Shown piece by piece: positions 12,080 to 23,964 of a DNA stretch of 64,000 nucleotides. Position 1 is the stretch's first letter. Each line of letters opens with the position of its first letter. Source of the stretch: Priapulus caudatus (taxonomy: Eukaryota > Priapulida > Priapulimorpha > Priapulimorphida > Priapulidae); NCBI RefSeq assembly GCF_000485595.1, contig NW_014577124.1, positions 545,752 to 609,751 of the forward strand. The letters run 5' to 3'. The notes under the pieces were generated by a model. That model saw nothing but the letters and a program-made list of their open reading frames with translations, searched no databases and was not told the origin of the DNA. Made by a program: the position numbers and the translations under genes.

Positions 12080-13849
12080 TCACCAAGGTTCCGGTCGAAT
12101 TGAGCCCGTCTTCGAGCGTTTGTACGACTCGAATATGTGCGCGTACTCCGGCAGGCGGGCGGCGACCGTGTCAATGTAGCCGTCCATGCGTCGGTAGTAG
12201 GGTTCCGACGTGTTGCTGAAACTCGTGTAGTCGTAGGGGGTGATACGCAGCTCCGGCAGGTGGCGCTCGTACGGGCTGTGTCGGTGCGCGAGCGCGCAGC
12301 GCAGACGCTGATCGGACACGCCGGCGCCGACGAAGTTGGCGATGCGTAGAAGCTCCGTGCTGGTGTCCTTCACCAGATTGTCGTAGAAGATCACCAGGAG
12401 GCGCTGTCCGCGGTCGATCCAGCCGCGGGCAAGAAACATCCAATCGAGTGCTGTGTCGAGCGCGTAACGTTTCCACACTGAGGAAGAGAGAGGGGGAAGA
12501 GACTGAGAGCAAGCGAGGGGGGGGGTAAAAAAAGAAAACGAGAGCATGCGCGATAGAGAGAGAGGGGAGGGAAGAGAAATCAAGATGGTGGAAGGAAAAC
12601 AAGAGAGAGCGAGAGAGGGAAAGGGTGGGAGCGAAATAAAACGAGAGAGAGAGAACAGGCGAGAGAAACAAACGAGGAATCGAGAATGGGGTGGAAAGAG
12701 GAAAATGAGTGTGTGTGTGCGTGTGCGTTGTGGTGCTTTTTTTTTTGGGGCCTCCGGGGGTGTGCGTGTGCGTGTGGTCGTGCGTTGTTGCGTGTGCGTG
12801 TGCGTTGTGCGGCCGTCCGTGTGGTGTGGTGGTGTGTGTGGTGTGTGGCGCTGCGTGTTGCGGTTGGTGGGTTGGGATTGGTGTGGTAGGTTTGTGTGTG
12901 TGCGTTCGGTGTGCTCGTGTTTCGGTGTGTGTGTGGTGTTGTTCAGTCGTGTGTGTCCTTGTGTGCGTGCCGTGGCGTGCCGTTTTTTCGCGTGCGCCGC
13001 CCGCCGTGGTGAAAACCTAGGCGTGCAGTCGTGCCTACCTGTGCGTGCGATCCGCCGTGGTGTGTGTGAGAGATGATAGATGAGAAGAGAGAGAGAGAGC
13101 ACCAGTCGCACCAGATTAAAACTAACAGGTTCTCCAATACAGCGTAGCAAGGCGGTACTAGTAGGTAGGCGGTTTACATGGCCGTACGCCAGAACATAGA
13201 GTTCCGATCATCGCCCGGCTATGCCGGCGGCGCACTCTACGGCGCACTCGCTTCGTAGATATAACAGACTAAGGTATACTGCAAGGTATACTGTAACTGT
13301 AAGACTGTATGTGGTATACTGTAAGGTATACTGCAATATATACCGTAAGGTAGACTGCAATATATACTGTAAGGTAGACTGTCTACCAACATATTATCAA
13401 GAGCGTATTAAGACAATTTTAATACGCTCTTGATATTATTTCTATGATTCACTAATCGTACGCTGTACTACCTACCGATAAATGCCAGAAAATAACAAGG
13501 GTTAGAATTTACCCCTATTATTCACTTCTGATAAAGAAAGGAGGGAATAGTAAAAGAAAACGACAGGCACAGAGAGTGAGTGTGCGAGAGACAACGAGAG
13601 CGAGTGAGAAGCGCGAAAAAGAGAAAACAATTGCGCGAGCGAAAGGCAAGGGAGGGAGAGAAAAGGAAATCGAGAGAGCCAATGTGTGAAAGACAGAAAG
13701 GCATACAGAGAGATATATGGCGAGAAAATAGGAAGATAAGAAAAGAAAACGAGAGCGCGAGAGAGAGAGAACGCGAGAAAGAGAAAGAGAGACGGGGAAA
13801 GAGAGAAGAGGAGAGAGAGCGAGAGAGAAGGGGGAGAGACAAAGTAAAC

Positions 13850-13880
<31 letters not shown>

Positions 13881-14088
13881 CGAAAGAGAGAGAAAGAGAG
13901 GGGTGAAGAGAATAAGAAAACGAGAGAGCGCGAGAGGGAGAGAAAAAGAGAATGAGAGAAAGCCCGCGAGAAAGAGAAAGAGAGGGACAGGATGAGAGAG
14001 AGAGGGGGCTGACAGACCGACAGAGAGAGAGAGAGAGAGAGAAAGAGCGCACGCGAAAGAGAGAGAGAGAGAGGGGGGGAGACAGACT

Positions 14089-14124
<36 letters not shown>

Positions 14125-14142
14125 AGGGAAGACAGACCGACT

Positions 14143-14221
<79 letters not shown>

Positions 14222-15287
14222 AGAGAGAGAGGCTTCGCTACCGTATGGAAGAAGGAGGTATTATATATTCACTCTCGTGAGTCACGAGGAACTTTGCCGT
14301 TAAATTTCACTCACTTTTCGAAATCGAACAGGTATTTGAACCGTCTCTCATTAAGTAAGGATCATTGTGATCACCCATCTCTCCGTAAATATGGCTGATA
14401 GGGTCTATGTCTCCCTAGGTACTGCCGGACCGTACCCCGCCTACTCCCAACCGTACCCTGTAGGAGGGGAACAACACTCCCTGTGGAGTAGGCGGGGTAC
14501 TGTCCGGTATACCAGACAGTTACCAGGGTACGGTCCGGCAGTACCCATGGAGACATAGACCCTATTAGCGTAAATAATTATGCGGCGTAATTAGGTGGTG
14601 TACCTACACCTATACATTTATAAAGATTTCCTCGCGATATTTACTCGAAATTTAATTACCAGGGGCAGCATTAAATCCTACGCATATTTTCGCAAGTTTA
14701 GCCGAGGAGGTTTTATATTCTAGCTACATTTCTCGAAACTTCTGCATATCTTCAATTAGCATGCGCCTCGTGATGTTCGCTGTATGAGCTGCGTACGAGT
14801 CGCTACGTTTGTCGCAAGGAATTGCGTGCTACGAGGTGCAGTGCCGTACATCTAACCATGACGCGCGAACGAAACCGTAACCGCACGTCTACATCTTGTC
14901 ATAAGAATCCAACCACCAGCTTGTGTTGTGGCGTATAATTAATATAATCACTGACGAAATAAAACTTACTCATTTTTTCAAATAACGGCTCCTGCACGGT
15001 AATCTTCCTGCCGGCTATCGCCTTACGGCAGAACTCGGCGAGGATAGCCTCGTACGGGTTGCGTAAGAGCAGGATTGCCGTGCCGTTGAACTTTGCAATG
15101 TCGGCGCGACCGTAGTTGTGTGTCGTTTGCACCAGCGTGGTGCCGTCGTTAAATGGCTCCATGTCTCCCAAAAATTCTACGTGGCAGAATATGAGAATCA
15201 TACAGATGGCAGATAGAAGATAAACAGTTAGTGGGTAAGAGATATCAGAGTTATTAACGAGAAAAAAATACTATGTTAGCATCAAGA

Positions 15288-15328
<41 letters not shown>

Positions 15329-18300
15329 GCATCATCATCATCATCTTTATCAACATATATAAAGCGTGTAACAAAAAAACTCCGGAAACGATGAGTAATG
15401 ATTCTTGTGAAATATTGAACTAAATGTTTTGCCTAAACTAAAGGCCTATTTACACGATGCGTCCTAGACGTACGTCCAAAACGCACCTTGTAAACTATAT
15501 GCAGTACGACACGATTTTATGACCCTTGCGATATCGGATGTATAGGACGGATGTTCTAATTTCTTCCGACATTGCGTTTGCATTGTCATACACGGTGCGT
15601 TTTGGACGTACGTCCTAGACGTACGTCTAGGACGAATCGTGTAAATAGGCCTTAACACACACACACGCAGCCACACACGCAGCCACGCACGCAGCCACGC
15701 ACGCACGCACACACGTAGACACGCACACACGCATACATGCACGACGGTATCTCACGCTCGAACCCACGCCTACAAGCATGCATGCACACTTACTCACATA
15801 TACGCATGCACGCACGCACGTGCGCACGAACACGCGCGCGGCCGCACACAAACAAACAAAGACACACTCGCACAGCGCAATTAATCGCCTGTGATTCGAA
15901 GCGCTACCATTTTCCTTCAAGACTTTTGGTGTGGACACACTTCCCGTCATTACGCCCGTGGTCAGCTCCAGTAGATGACGTAACCAGCGCTGACCTGAGC
16001 CCTGGAGGGAGGCCAGAGCTATCGGTGTTCGAGTCGCACTGGCTTCGAGGGACACAAGCCCGCATCTGTCATCTGTCGGCAAAACCATCTATACACTCAC
16101 TAGATGGAATTAAGCGGCTCTTAATTGACAAGGCCACAAGCAAAATCACGCGCGCAAGCGCGCTCACGAACGCACGCACGCGCACGCACATATGAAGCCA
16201 GGTAATAAATCACGGATACCATCACGTGGTTTTTATCATCGAGTTTCTTCGAATACTCTTATTAACGGCGATGGCTTTGATGCCTTGATGCCTTTGATAC
16301 CTTGTAAATTCACTTTACCCGTAGCTCGGGAATTTCCACGCGAACGATTCTAACTTCGCTATTGTGTATGGTGCTTAGCCAGCTATACTGCATGTACTAT
16401 TCACTGTACGATGTGATCAGATGATGATTTTACGCATAATTATTGTTGAGATTAAACTCAGGTTTTTTAAAAAATTAATTCTAAGTGTATCAGTTGTGAT
16501 TATTTGTAGCTCACTATTTTGAAGGTAATTTTACACAAACTCAATCATTTTTGTGCCGATCGGAAGGTTGTTATTTAAAGCTGCGTGCCGGTCGGCCAAC
16601 ACCAGAGCCGGCTATTACCGACCGGCGCCGACCGGCGTAGCTACAACGGTGGATAAGAGTAGACTAGTCGTATATTCAGCATTTGATCCACGTAAACATT
16701 GGAACCACGTTGAAACACGCACAAAGAAGGAACCGAACTTCGTCTATCTCAGAGCACAGGCGTTTATGATTGAAGAATGTAAATGGGAAAACGCCATAGC
16801 GACATGAAATTTATGACTATTCTAGTGCCTGCCACTGTCTGGCATTGCAGTAGCATGCTACACCAATACCCCGCGACGAACAAGTGGCCTATGTGTAAAA
16901 TGTGTTCTCATCGACACAATCGCACGCTCGCGCGCACACGCGCGCGCGCGCGCACACAGCTTTTACTACTACGTGGTAATTTTAGCCCAAAAGTGCTCAA
17001 GCATTCTATGTGTTGCTGCAGCTTGACCACATTCCCAGGGGATGCGGACAAACGGCCTTTTACAATGAGGAAGCTAACGTTTCACATATGGGGTTTTACA
17101 ACTGCAGCTAAGCATAGCGCGATTTGCTGGATCAGTTCTGTCACGCGTTATAGGTGTTCGGTCTCCCGCAATTGAATGATTCCAACTGCTACAGTAAACA
17201 CCCGCATAAAAGAAACTGCGGATTAAGAACCTCCAGGCTGAAATTGGACCAATAAAGCACCTAGTATATAAGAACCACTTCAGCCTGATAAATTAAGCAG
17301 GTTCTTCTCAAATGAATTTAAACAGACATAATTTCTAATATTATGCAGTTGGTTAATTAATTAGTGTCAATTATTCACTAATTAAAGCCAAATTTACCTA
17401 GATAATGTACACAATATCCCCCTCCAAAAAAAAACCTCTTTAAGAACCTCTTCAGGCTGATTTCTCACTATGTATCATATATATAAGAACCACTTCAGCC
17501 TGAAACAGAAAATCACGGGTTCTTTTATGCGGGTGTTTACTGTATCGCTATTGTCGCAATGCGCACTTTTCCAAGGTTAACGCAGAACGCATATCGCACC
17601 ATATCAGGAGTGTATAATATAGATATAATATAGATTATATAGATTATATTATACACTCCTGATCATATCAAAGCCACCCCGTAATAAATGTACCGCCACC
17701 CGTCTCGGTATGCGCCGACATGCTGCCGGGTAGAAAAAGAGGGTACCCTCTATATGATCGTATCAGGAGTGAATAATAGAGAATGAATAATATAGCGTGA
17801 ATAATAGAGTGAATAATCTCTATTATTCACTCCTGATCGTATGTACTTTACGCACCGTCCACTTTCATGATTCTGCGATGGAGGCCGTAGATCAGGACGT
17901 CGCTAGCATCGCCGACTGTGCGGATCGCGACATTTTCGGGTAGCGGCTGCCGAACACAGAAGCAGTTTCCATCCGTGTTGCTGAACGCAGCGAAGTACGC
18001 TTCCCGATTCCTTATACTGCAATGGATTAGCGCGCGGTGGTTAGCATTGGTCATCGGCACACTGATCTTGGCATATTTACCTTGGGCGTCGTAGACCCAG
18101 ATGTCATTAAGCGATGTCCGCGTTGAAGTAAAACTATCGTACGGGTTTATATTTATTAAAATTATTATATTATTATTATTATTATTATATTATTTTATAT
18201 TTATTATATATAATAATACGCAGGAGGTGGTATTTGAGGCACTTTTGAGTACATGTACAGCCTTCATTCTGACTACACCAATGATCTTTTTAGTAGAACA

Positions 18301-20287
18301 ATTCTTGCGCTTGCAGCGCGGCATTGATTAATGTACAGGGGGGGGAGCATTGTTTAGGTCGCGTTTATTATTGAATATGTAGGGGTAACCACCGCTGGGA
18401 TGAGGGCGACAGCAAAACTCTTTCTTGGAATTGTGAAAAAAGCTGCAAAAGGGTTGTAACCTGCGTTGCCTCTCAATTACATGCCGTTTTGTACAGCCGC
18501 GCGACTATTATACTTGGCAATAATTAATTGGTATATATATATGTAAAAAAAAATATTCTTAGTTCAACAGAGGGGGTGGCTAGTGGCCACCCAATCCCCC
18601 CCCCCCTGAGTCCGCCACTTAGCGCCCGAGAAGTGTTTAGCCGAAGGCGCCGAGTTTTAACCTTACAGTATGTAGATTGCACGTTGCTATCGGCATTGGT
18701 GCTATCGCTAAAGCGGACTGTATGGTCTATAGATAATGATAGAATATATAATATAGATATGTATGTAAGATAGAACATATAGTCAAATCCATCGAGTTGT
18801 GATCGTATTGCTCTGTATGTCTGTTCGCTATGCTGAAATCTCTACATAAGAGTGCCTCTGAAACTCATCCGCGCTTCGTATTTCCCCATGTATTCCTTCA
18901 TATCAAAGTTCTTGCATCCGTCCACTCTGTACGGAAATCAAATTCTACCACTCAGTTGATACGTACGTGAGTTGGCAACTAGTCACGCATTGCACTCTGC
19001 CTCCCGTCCAGGTGGGTTTATGAGGCTTGAGAACGGCTCTCGGTATCCATCCTAACAGCTTGGCTGCGTCGGGTAATGCAAAGATTTGGTTAGTATCACC
19101 AGGAAACGCTCAAGCTTATTTACTGACAATGTAGATTCACTCCATTCGCTGTGGCCCTCTCCCGCCCTCCCCCCATCCATTCATCCATCCATCCATCCAT
19201 CCATCCATCCATCCATCCATCCATCCATCCATCCATCCATCCATCCATCTATTATTTTGAGCTAAGCTGCTTACAAAAGCTCTCGTGTCAAAAACATACA
19301 AGATGTTTTCTATATATATATAAAGTTGTTGAGTTTGTCTGTACTCTTATAACTAGAGAACTACGCAGCCTAAGAGGAAAACTGAAGATATATTCAGAAT
19401 CAGCATGTCTCGGACGGTGGTTTTGGGTGAAAAAAAAAACGCCGGGTGTCCCTGCTAGTACGTTGATAAAGCACAAACGATGAGTACGGAACTCCGTGTA
19501 AACTGCCCTACGGTGGTATAATGGAATGCAAATGCACGCCACAGGGCAAGCGTTATTTTTAGGCAAGAATGGAAAATCTGCTTGGGTCCAGAGCCCAGGT
19601 CATTAATTTAATGAAATCGTCGCTGCAAACTACAGCCTCAAGCAATCGGTCAATGCGTCACTGTCACCGCGGGGTCATCCCTATAAGACGGGCGAAGGTC
19701 CGAATAAGAGCTGAAAGGTCCGATAGACCGAAGGTGCGCGATAGACCGGAAGTCCCGATAGACGCGAAGGTTCCGATAGACCGATTCCCGCGACGTGTAG
19801 CTCACGCGTATTCGAAGTAAACGCTTCGTTTTCCCCCACTTATTCCCCCCCCCCCGGGCCCCTCCCGGTTTTTTTTTCCCCCCCTATCGGACACTTCGTC
19901 ATATAGGCTGTCAAACCGTCACCGCGTGTGCGCACACATTCGATTTCGAAGCAACTTCAAAATCAGAACAGTGAAAATTAGTGAAGTAGACTGAAACTAC
20001 GCATATTCGTGCTAAATCGAATCTTCTGTCTGTCAGATCAACTCAACTAGGCATTTATCTCGCGAATCTGATGTTTTGACTGGTGTCAAATCGTCATCAT
20101 GGCCGAACATTACTGTTGCTACAAGTGACGTAAGCATGCGTGTGAATACAGTATATTATGTGCACGCATGCACACATATGCACACACACACAAACGCGCA
20201 ACAGGTGCACTCACACGCGCACGCATACGCAAGCACACGCGCGCACACACATGCACACACGCCGCGCGCAGCGCCGCGCGCAACAAC

Positions 20288-20337
<50 letters not shown>

Positions 20338-20882
20338 GTATTACAGTTACAGTATACCCTGCAGTATACCTTAGTCTGTTATATCTACGAAGCGAGTGCG
20401 CCGTAACATAGCGAAATGATCTCGCGGTATTATTGATAAATAAATAAATATATAAACAAATAAATATTCATTTATTTATTTATTCATTGATAGCGCCCAC
20501 CTCCGCTGACAAAGTTCACGTCCTCTGCTACTGACGCTGCCACTTTTATCTTTTCCGTCGGCGGACGACTGCCAGACGAACGCGCCGACGACGCACGGTT
20601 CCGCTCGCAGTCGACAGAATTCGAACCGTCGGCGCAGTCGTATTTGCCGTTGTCGGCATCGGCGTGCAGCGACGAACTTCCGTAGTAAGTTAACACGACG
20701 AGCAGCGCGATCGCACAGCTCAGCTTCGTCGCCTGCTTTCGCCGCGTATGATTTTTAATAATCACGGCCAGACGAGACATCGACATTTCGGCAGTGGCGG
20801 TCGACGACCCGCCGACAACAGCGGTACGATATAAATCCGGTCGCTTTAGGGCCACGCGGCGCAATGGCTCCCTAGAGGGCAT
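12080..20882 (-). CDS. WSCD-like sulfotransferase/WSC-domain membrane protein, partially resolved
   Basis: Resembles WSCD1/2: type II membrane proteins with WSC (cysteine-rich, carbohydrate-binding) and sulfotransferase domains. Exons placed: 20501-20882 (N-terminus with a hydrophobic anchor around [15 protein letters not shown]), 17856 to about 18134 (WSC-type, with NTDGNCFC), 15908 to about 16088 ([14 protein letters not shown], the 5' PAPS-loop position), 14970-15176 ([16 protein letters not shown], the 3' phosphate-binding position), and 12080-12477 ([16 protein letters not shown]; stop at 12080-12082). Splice phases of the last three exons match. A possible further WSC exon lies near 19000-19110 (CVTSC). 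The 20.5-20.9 kb exon is assigned by position and topology only. The canonical loop proline (PGSG) is replaced by glutamine (QGSG). It could instead be another WSC/sulfotransferase paralogue; substrate unknown. Confidence 0.7.
12478..13110. repeat. GA-rich then GT-rich low-complexity tract
   Basis: Lies in the intron just upstream (minus-strand sense) of the last WSCD-like exon: GAGAGA-type sequence to about 12700, then GTGTGC-type sequence to about 13070. Long open frames on both strands here are compositional. Confidence 0.85.
13223..13301 (+). repeat. Repeat with an inverted partner at 20337-20407
   Basis: GGCGCACTCGCTTCGTAGAT, followed by AACAGACTAAGGTATACTGC, recurs in reverse complement near 20337-20407, about 7 kb away. 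It continues into degenerate GGTATACTGTAA tandem units up to about 13380. Confidence 0.75.
13396..13434. mobile_element. 39-bp palindrome of the ATCARGAGYGTATAA family
   Basis: ATCAAGAGCGTATTAA and its reverse complement are separated by a 7-base centre. Same ends as the 722-bp foldback at 2682-3403. Confidence 0.8.
13537..14232. repeat. Long GA-rich microsatellite
   Basis: About 700 bp of GAGAGA sequence interrupted by AAAC, GCGC and GACAGAC spacers. The Arg-Glu and Leu-Ser frames across it are not protein genes. Confidence 0.92.
14394..14569. mobile_element. 176-bp palindromic MITE, GGGTCTATGTCCCCC family, copy 2
   Basis: Ends GCTGATAGGGTCTATGTCTC and, reverse-complemented, GCTAATAGGGTCTATGTCTC. 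Flanks GTAAATATG (14385-14393) and GTAAATAAT (14570-14578) share seven bases and look like a decayed 9-bp duplication. Within the WSCD-like gene's last intron. Confidence 0.8.
15288..15328. repeat. ATT trinucleotide microsatellite
   Basis: About 13 uninterrupted ATT units, followed by a short ATC run. Confidence 0.95.
15443..15652. mobile_element. 210-bp MITE with GGCCTATTTACACGAT ends
   Basis: Terminal inverted repeats start GGCCTATTTACACGATGCGT on the left; the right end reads ATCGTGTAAATAGGCC. The arms also share TAGACGTACGTCC and AAAACGCACC. Flanking bases do not give a clear target duplication. No ORF. Confidence 0.8.
15655..15860. repeat. CACG/CACAC low-complexity tract
   Basis: Degenerate CACGCA and CACACA tandem sequence just before the WSCD-like exon at 15908. 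Confidence 0.8.
17192..17542. mobile_element. 351-bp MITE with Tc1/mariner-type ends
   Basis: The left end CAGTAAACACCCGCATAAAA is matched by TTTTATGCGGGTGTTTACTG on the right, and both sides are flanked by TA. A subterminal pair (AGAACCACTTCAGCCTGA and AAGAACCTC units) repeats inside. The TA flank and CAGT start are typical of Tc1/mariner non-autonomous elements. Confidence 0.8.
17603..17663. mobile_element. 61-bp palindrome of the ATCARGAGYGTATAA family
   Basis: ATCAGGAGTGTATAATATAG at one end and its complement ending CTCCTGAT at the other, with an AT-rich centre. Confidence 0.8.
17762..17837. mobile_element. 76-bp palindrome of the ATCARGAGYGTATAA family
   Basis: Starts ATCAGGAGTGAATAATAGAG and ends with its complement; a variant end with GAATAA in place of GTATAA. 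Only about 100 bp from the previous copy and 19 bp from the WSC exon donor. Confidence 0.8.
19172..19247. repeat. CCAT tetranucleotide microsatellite
   Basis: About 18 units of CCAT in an intron of the WSCD-like gene. Confidence 0.95.
19695..19795. repeat. Short tandem repeat, GAAGGTCCGATAGACC-like
   Basis: Four to five imperfect units of about 20 bp containing CCGATAGACCG. Followed by homopolymer C and T runs near 19845-19885. Confidence 0.7.
20283..20332. repeat. CA dinucleotide microsatellite
   Basis: Pure CA run, preceded by about 120 bp of CACG/CGCA-type sequence. Confidence 0.95.
20337..20407 (-). repeat. Inverted partner of the 13223-13301 repeat
   Basis: Reads, on the minus strand, ACGGCGCACTCGCTTCGTAG then AACAGACTAAGGTATACTGC. 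Adjacent to the CA run; both copies sit next to GT-type microsatellites. Confidence 0.75.
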
Positions 20883-21301
20883 GCGGTTAGCCGCCTAACG
20901 TCGTCACCGAAGCGTAAACTATGTCCACTCTTTTTGGAAACATTTTCGCGCATACGCGGTTGATCCTGTTAAGTGCTACAGGTCATTGCACGTGATTTCG
21001 CATGAGTGGTTCTAGAGAGAGCGAGTCTATCTTGCGCCTACGGTGCTATATATTCTTTCGACAGAACTGGTATGGCGGGCTTTTGTAATAAAGCGATCTG
21101 ATGATTATAAATTTGATATTAAATCTGATTAATCTGAGCACGAGTACAACACGTAACATGGCGGCAGCGGTTAACTGAAAGAACCGTGAACACGTTGATG
21201 CGACTGCAGGCTACATTATGAGACAGGCTAGCCTTTAGAAAGCTAGTCTGCCTAGCCTGGACTAAAATTCGAATTCCACAGTGCAGCACAATGGAGGCTA
21301 A

Positions 21302-21640
21302 AGGGCCGGACACACTAGGCGATTTAATCGGGCGACTTTAATACGCGGATTATATCCGCGTATTTTATACGCGTATAAACTGCGTATTTTATACTGGGTT
21401 ACGGGCCGGACACACTAGGCGATTTAATCCACAGGCACTTGAAGCATATCAACTGTAAGCGCACGGCGCCGCCATTGCGCGTACACTAATACATATATAT
21501 AAGAGTATGTGTCAAGTCAATATATATGTATTAGTGTACGCGCAATGGCGGCGCCGTGCGCTTACAGTTGATATGCTTCAAGTGCCTGTGATTTAATCGG
21601 GCGACTTTATCGCCCGATTCTATCGCGCGAGTCGAGTGGA
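21302..21640. mobile_element. Repeat with GGGCCGGACACACTAGGCGA motif, hosting a nested element
   Basis: GGGCCGGACACACTAGGCGA followed by TTTAATC occurs at about 21302 and again at about 21404; GGGCGACTTTATCGCCCGAT follows the nested element. This looks like the interior or end of a MITE interrupted by the palindrome at 21430-21590. No ORF. Confidence 0.5.
21430..21590. mobile_element. 161-bp perfect-arm palindrome with 8-bp target duplication (hAT-type MITE)
   Basis: Two perfectly complementary arms of 71 bp (ends CACAGGCACTTG and CAAGTGCCTGTG) surround a loop of about 19 bp. The 8-bp direct duplication ATTTAATC lies at 21422-21429 and 21591-21598. An 8-bp duplication with CA..TG ends is the hAT-superfamily pattern. 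The perfect arms imply recent insertion. Confidence 0.88.
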
Positions 21641-22061
21641 CAAACTACGACAAACTAGTCGGTTCATCATTTCGCGCATTGTGTCTGAGCGCCTTGTGTT
21701 CACTCTGGTTCAGTGATCAGAAATTATGCATGTGCTTGTTGTCCATAGAGTACCGAAGTGTGACGTCACGGTGTCACTGAGCACGAGTACAACAAGTAAC
21801 AGATCCTATGATCTCTCGCACGTTCTAATGAGGTTTGAGTAATTGTCCACATTATAATTAATGAAGTGATGCAATGGGATCGACACATTTCATATTTAAC
21901 TAATCCTGAGTATGTGACATTTTGACTACATGTATGCGTATAATTTCAACGATATTACTTAAAATTATTTCGTATACCATGAATGATACAGCTATTTCTC
22001 ATGCGCGACACTACCGCCAGCTAACGGCAACGAAAAATGTACATAATTTCAATTGGCGTTA

Positions 22062-22412
22062 AAGTGATTACGTCACCGTAAATAATAAATGAACAAAAAA
22101 TTCCACTTTTTCACAAAATATAAGTAATTCTGTTCACTTTTTATGGTAAATTGCTGCATTATACTTTTTATTTCATTAGTATTATTGTTCGATGTGAACA
22201 TACACTCGTGACTCATCCCATAGCAAGCAATTAATGTTAGGAACACTAATATCAAATCGTCTAGGTTTTTTGGATTTTTAACTAGTTGAGAAACAATCTT
22301 ATCAGGTAAGAATTTGACGATACGTTTAGTCCCGTTAGTTTTTACTTTTAATGTAAAAAAATGGCATTAGAAAAAATTTAAAAAACCATAGAAAATTCGT
22401 GACGTAATCACT
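22062..22412. mobile_element. About 350-bp MITE with AAGTGATTACGTCAC ends, copy 1
   Basis: Left end AAGTGATTACGTCAC, right end GTGACGTAATCACTT. Internal sequence (GTTCACTTTTTATGG, CACTCGTGACTCAT, TTTTTTGGATTTT) matches a second copy at 29487-29850 in the same orientation. Confidence 0.8.
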
Positions 22413-22497
22413 TGAATGTGGCTGTGTTTAGCGTGCATAGACGCACCCTCGCAACAACACGTGCAAATAAACTAAATCCGTCATTAAGCTGTTCATT

Positions 22498-22507
22498 NNN
22501 NNNNNNN
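22498..22507. other. Assembly gap of 10 N
   Basis: Ten undetermined bases. Confidence 1.
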
Positions 22508-22654
22508 GCTATAGCTGTGTAACTTCGCTATATTAACGTTATCATGGATATGCGTCGAGCGCGAGCGTAGTGGTGGTGGTGGGGGGAGGGGCGGGTGGAG
22601 GGGGCTCTAATAGCAAAAGCAGTTCAGTCCTTTGTTAACAGCCAACAAATCCAT

Positions 22655-23165
22655 GTTTAACCCTCTTCTTGAGGGTCAAAAGGTTATCAGACACTTACTC
22701 TTTGCACGTCAGCAGAAAGTAGATTTCATGGTCCTTTCAATAAAGTGATAAAAACGGTAGGTCAGTGCTGAAACAAAAAAGTTTGGCACTCGGTCCGTTA
22801 GACCATGTCCTCAGAAAATGTCTGACCTTCCCCCCCTGCCCTTTGGCCTGTGACCTCCAATTTCGCGCTGGTGATGGGTTTCCTCCCTATCACACTATAC
22901 ATCGAATATTAAGAGCGTAGGTTGAGCCGTTGAGATTTCTGCCGCAATTCCGTATTTCCTCCTACACCTTAAGTTAAGGGGAAATATTCCCCCTCCATCG
23001 ACACAGCTAGACCTTTGACCCTTGACCCCCAAATTCAACATCCCGAGTCCTTTTCGCCATCCCCCCCCCCAGACGTCCCGAATATCAAGACCGTACGTGG
23101 AGCAGTTAAGATTTGTGCCCAACTGTTGACGGACGGACGCACGGACAATCATGCGATTCTACAAG
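22655..23165. repeat. Dispersed repeat, inverted relative to 52436-52955
   Basis: Shared blocks in opposite orientation include TTCATGGTCCTTTCAATAAA, CACTTACTCTTTGCA, and the end CAACTGTTGACGGACGGACG. Both copies end at the GGAC/GTCC tract. Unknown class; no coding frame is conserved between the copies beyond short composition. Confidence 0.75.
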
Positions 23166-23964
23166 TGCATCTGACTTCGTCAGCTGAGCTAATAAATACA
23201 AAAATAAATTACAAAATATAAATGATAGTGACAGAGATATACATATCACCTTATCATATTTATTCGGCACGTACACCGGCCTAGAAAAATAAGTATAATA
23301 GTATTAATTTTATGCTTGAATATAATATGTTACACATATTTATGTTACTTTTCATAGAATATTATACTTAAATCACATGTAAAAATCAATTACCATCCAT
23401 CACTTAGAAAACTAAAATATAACTACCTAACAACAACATATAGGTAACAAGATATTACAACCACGATTTTCATCCTAGTGCACTCTATAACGTGGATGTT
23501 CTCATCCATATATTACATGTACACCCACATTTCTACTTTAAGATGGAAATTCAGCCTAAATCAAGTCACTATGAAATGGTGCGGTGGGTTCACAAGTGTA
23601 GAAATTTACGAGCCATTGTTTTACGTACAGTACGCAATTACTTCTCCAATAGTTGCTCCTGCACCACTTGCGACTGTCATTATTATTCCTCATTGCACAA
23701 AAAAGTCATGATACTCCTTTCTACCCTCTATCGATGAATAACGGGGATTTGTAATAAATCTTACATACCCTTAGACACACTTCACTGGTATCAACATAAA
23801 CCGATATAACTGTGAATAGTTACAGACAGTGCGCTATCACACCTTCACGTTGGTCCAATATAGCTTATGATCTATCCACAGAGATTCCAAGACAAAAACG
23901 TCACCTCTAAACAAGCACAGGTCGTGGGTAGATACACTCTCAAAAGTCTCAATGCATTTTCGCA

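Noticed and set aside
16900-17175. Possible additional WSC exon of the WSCD-like gene
   Set aside because: The cysteine spacing does not fit and stops interrupt every minus frame beyond about 35 codons.
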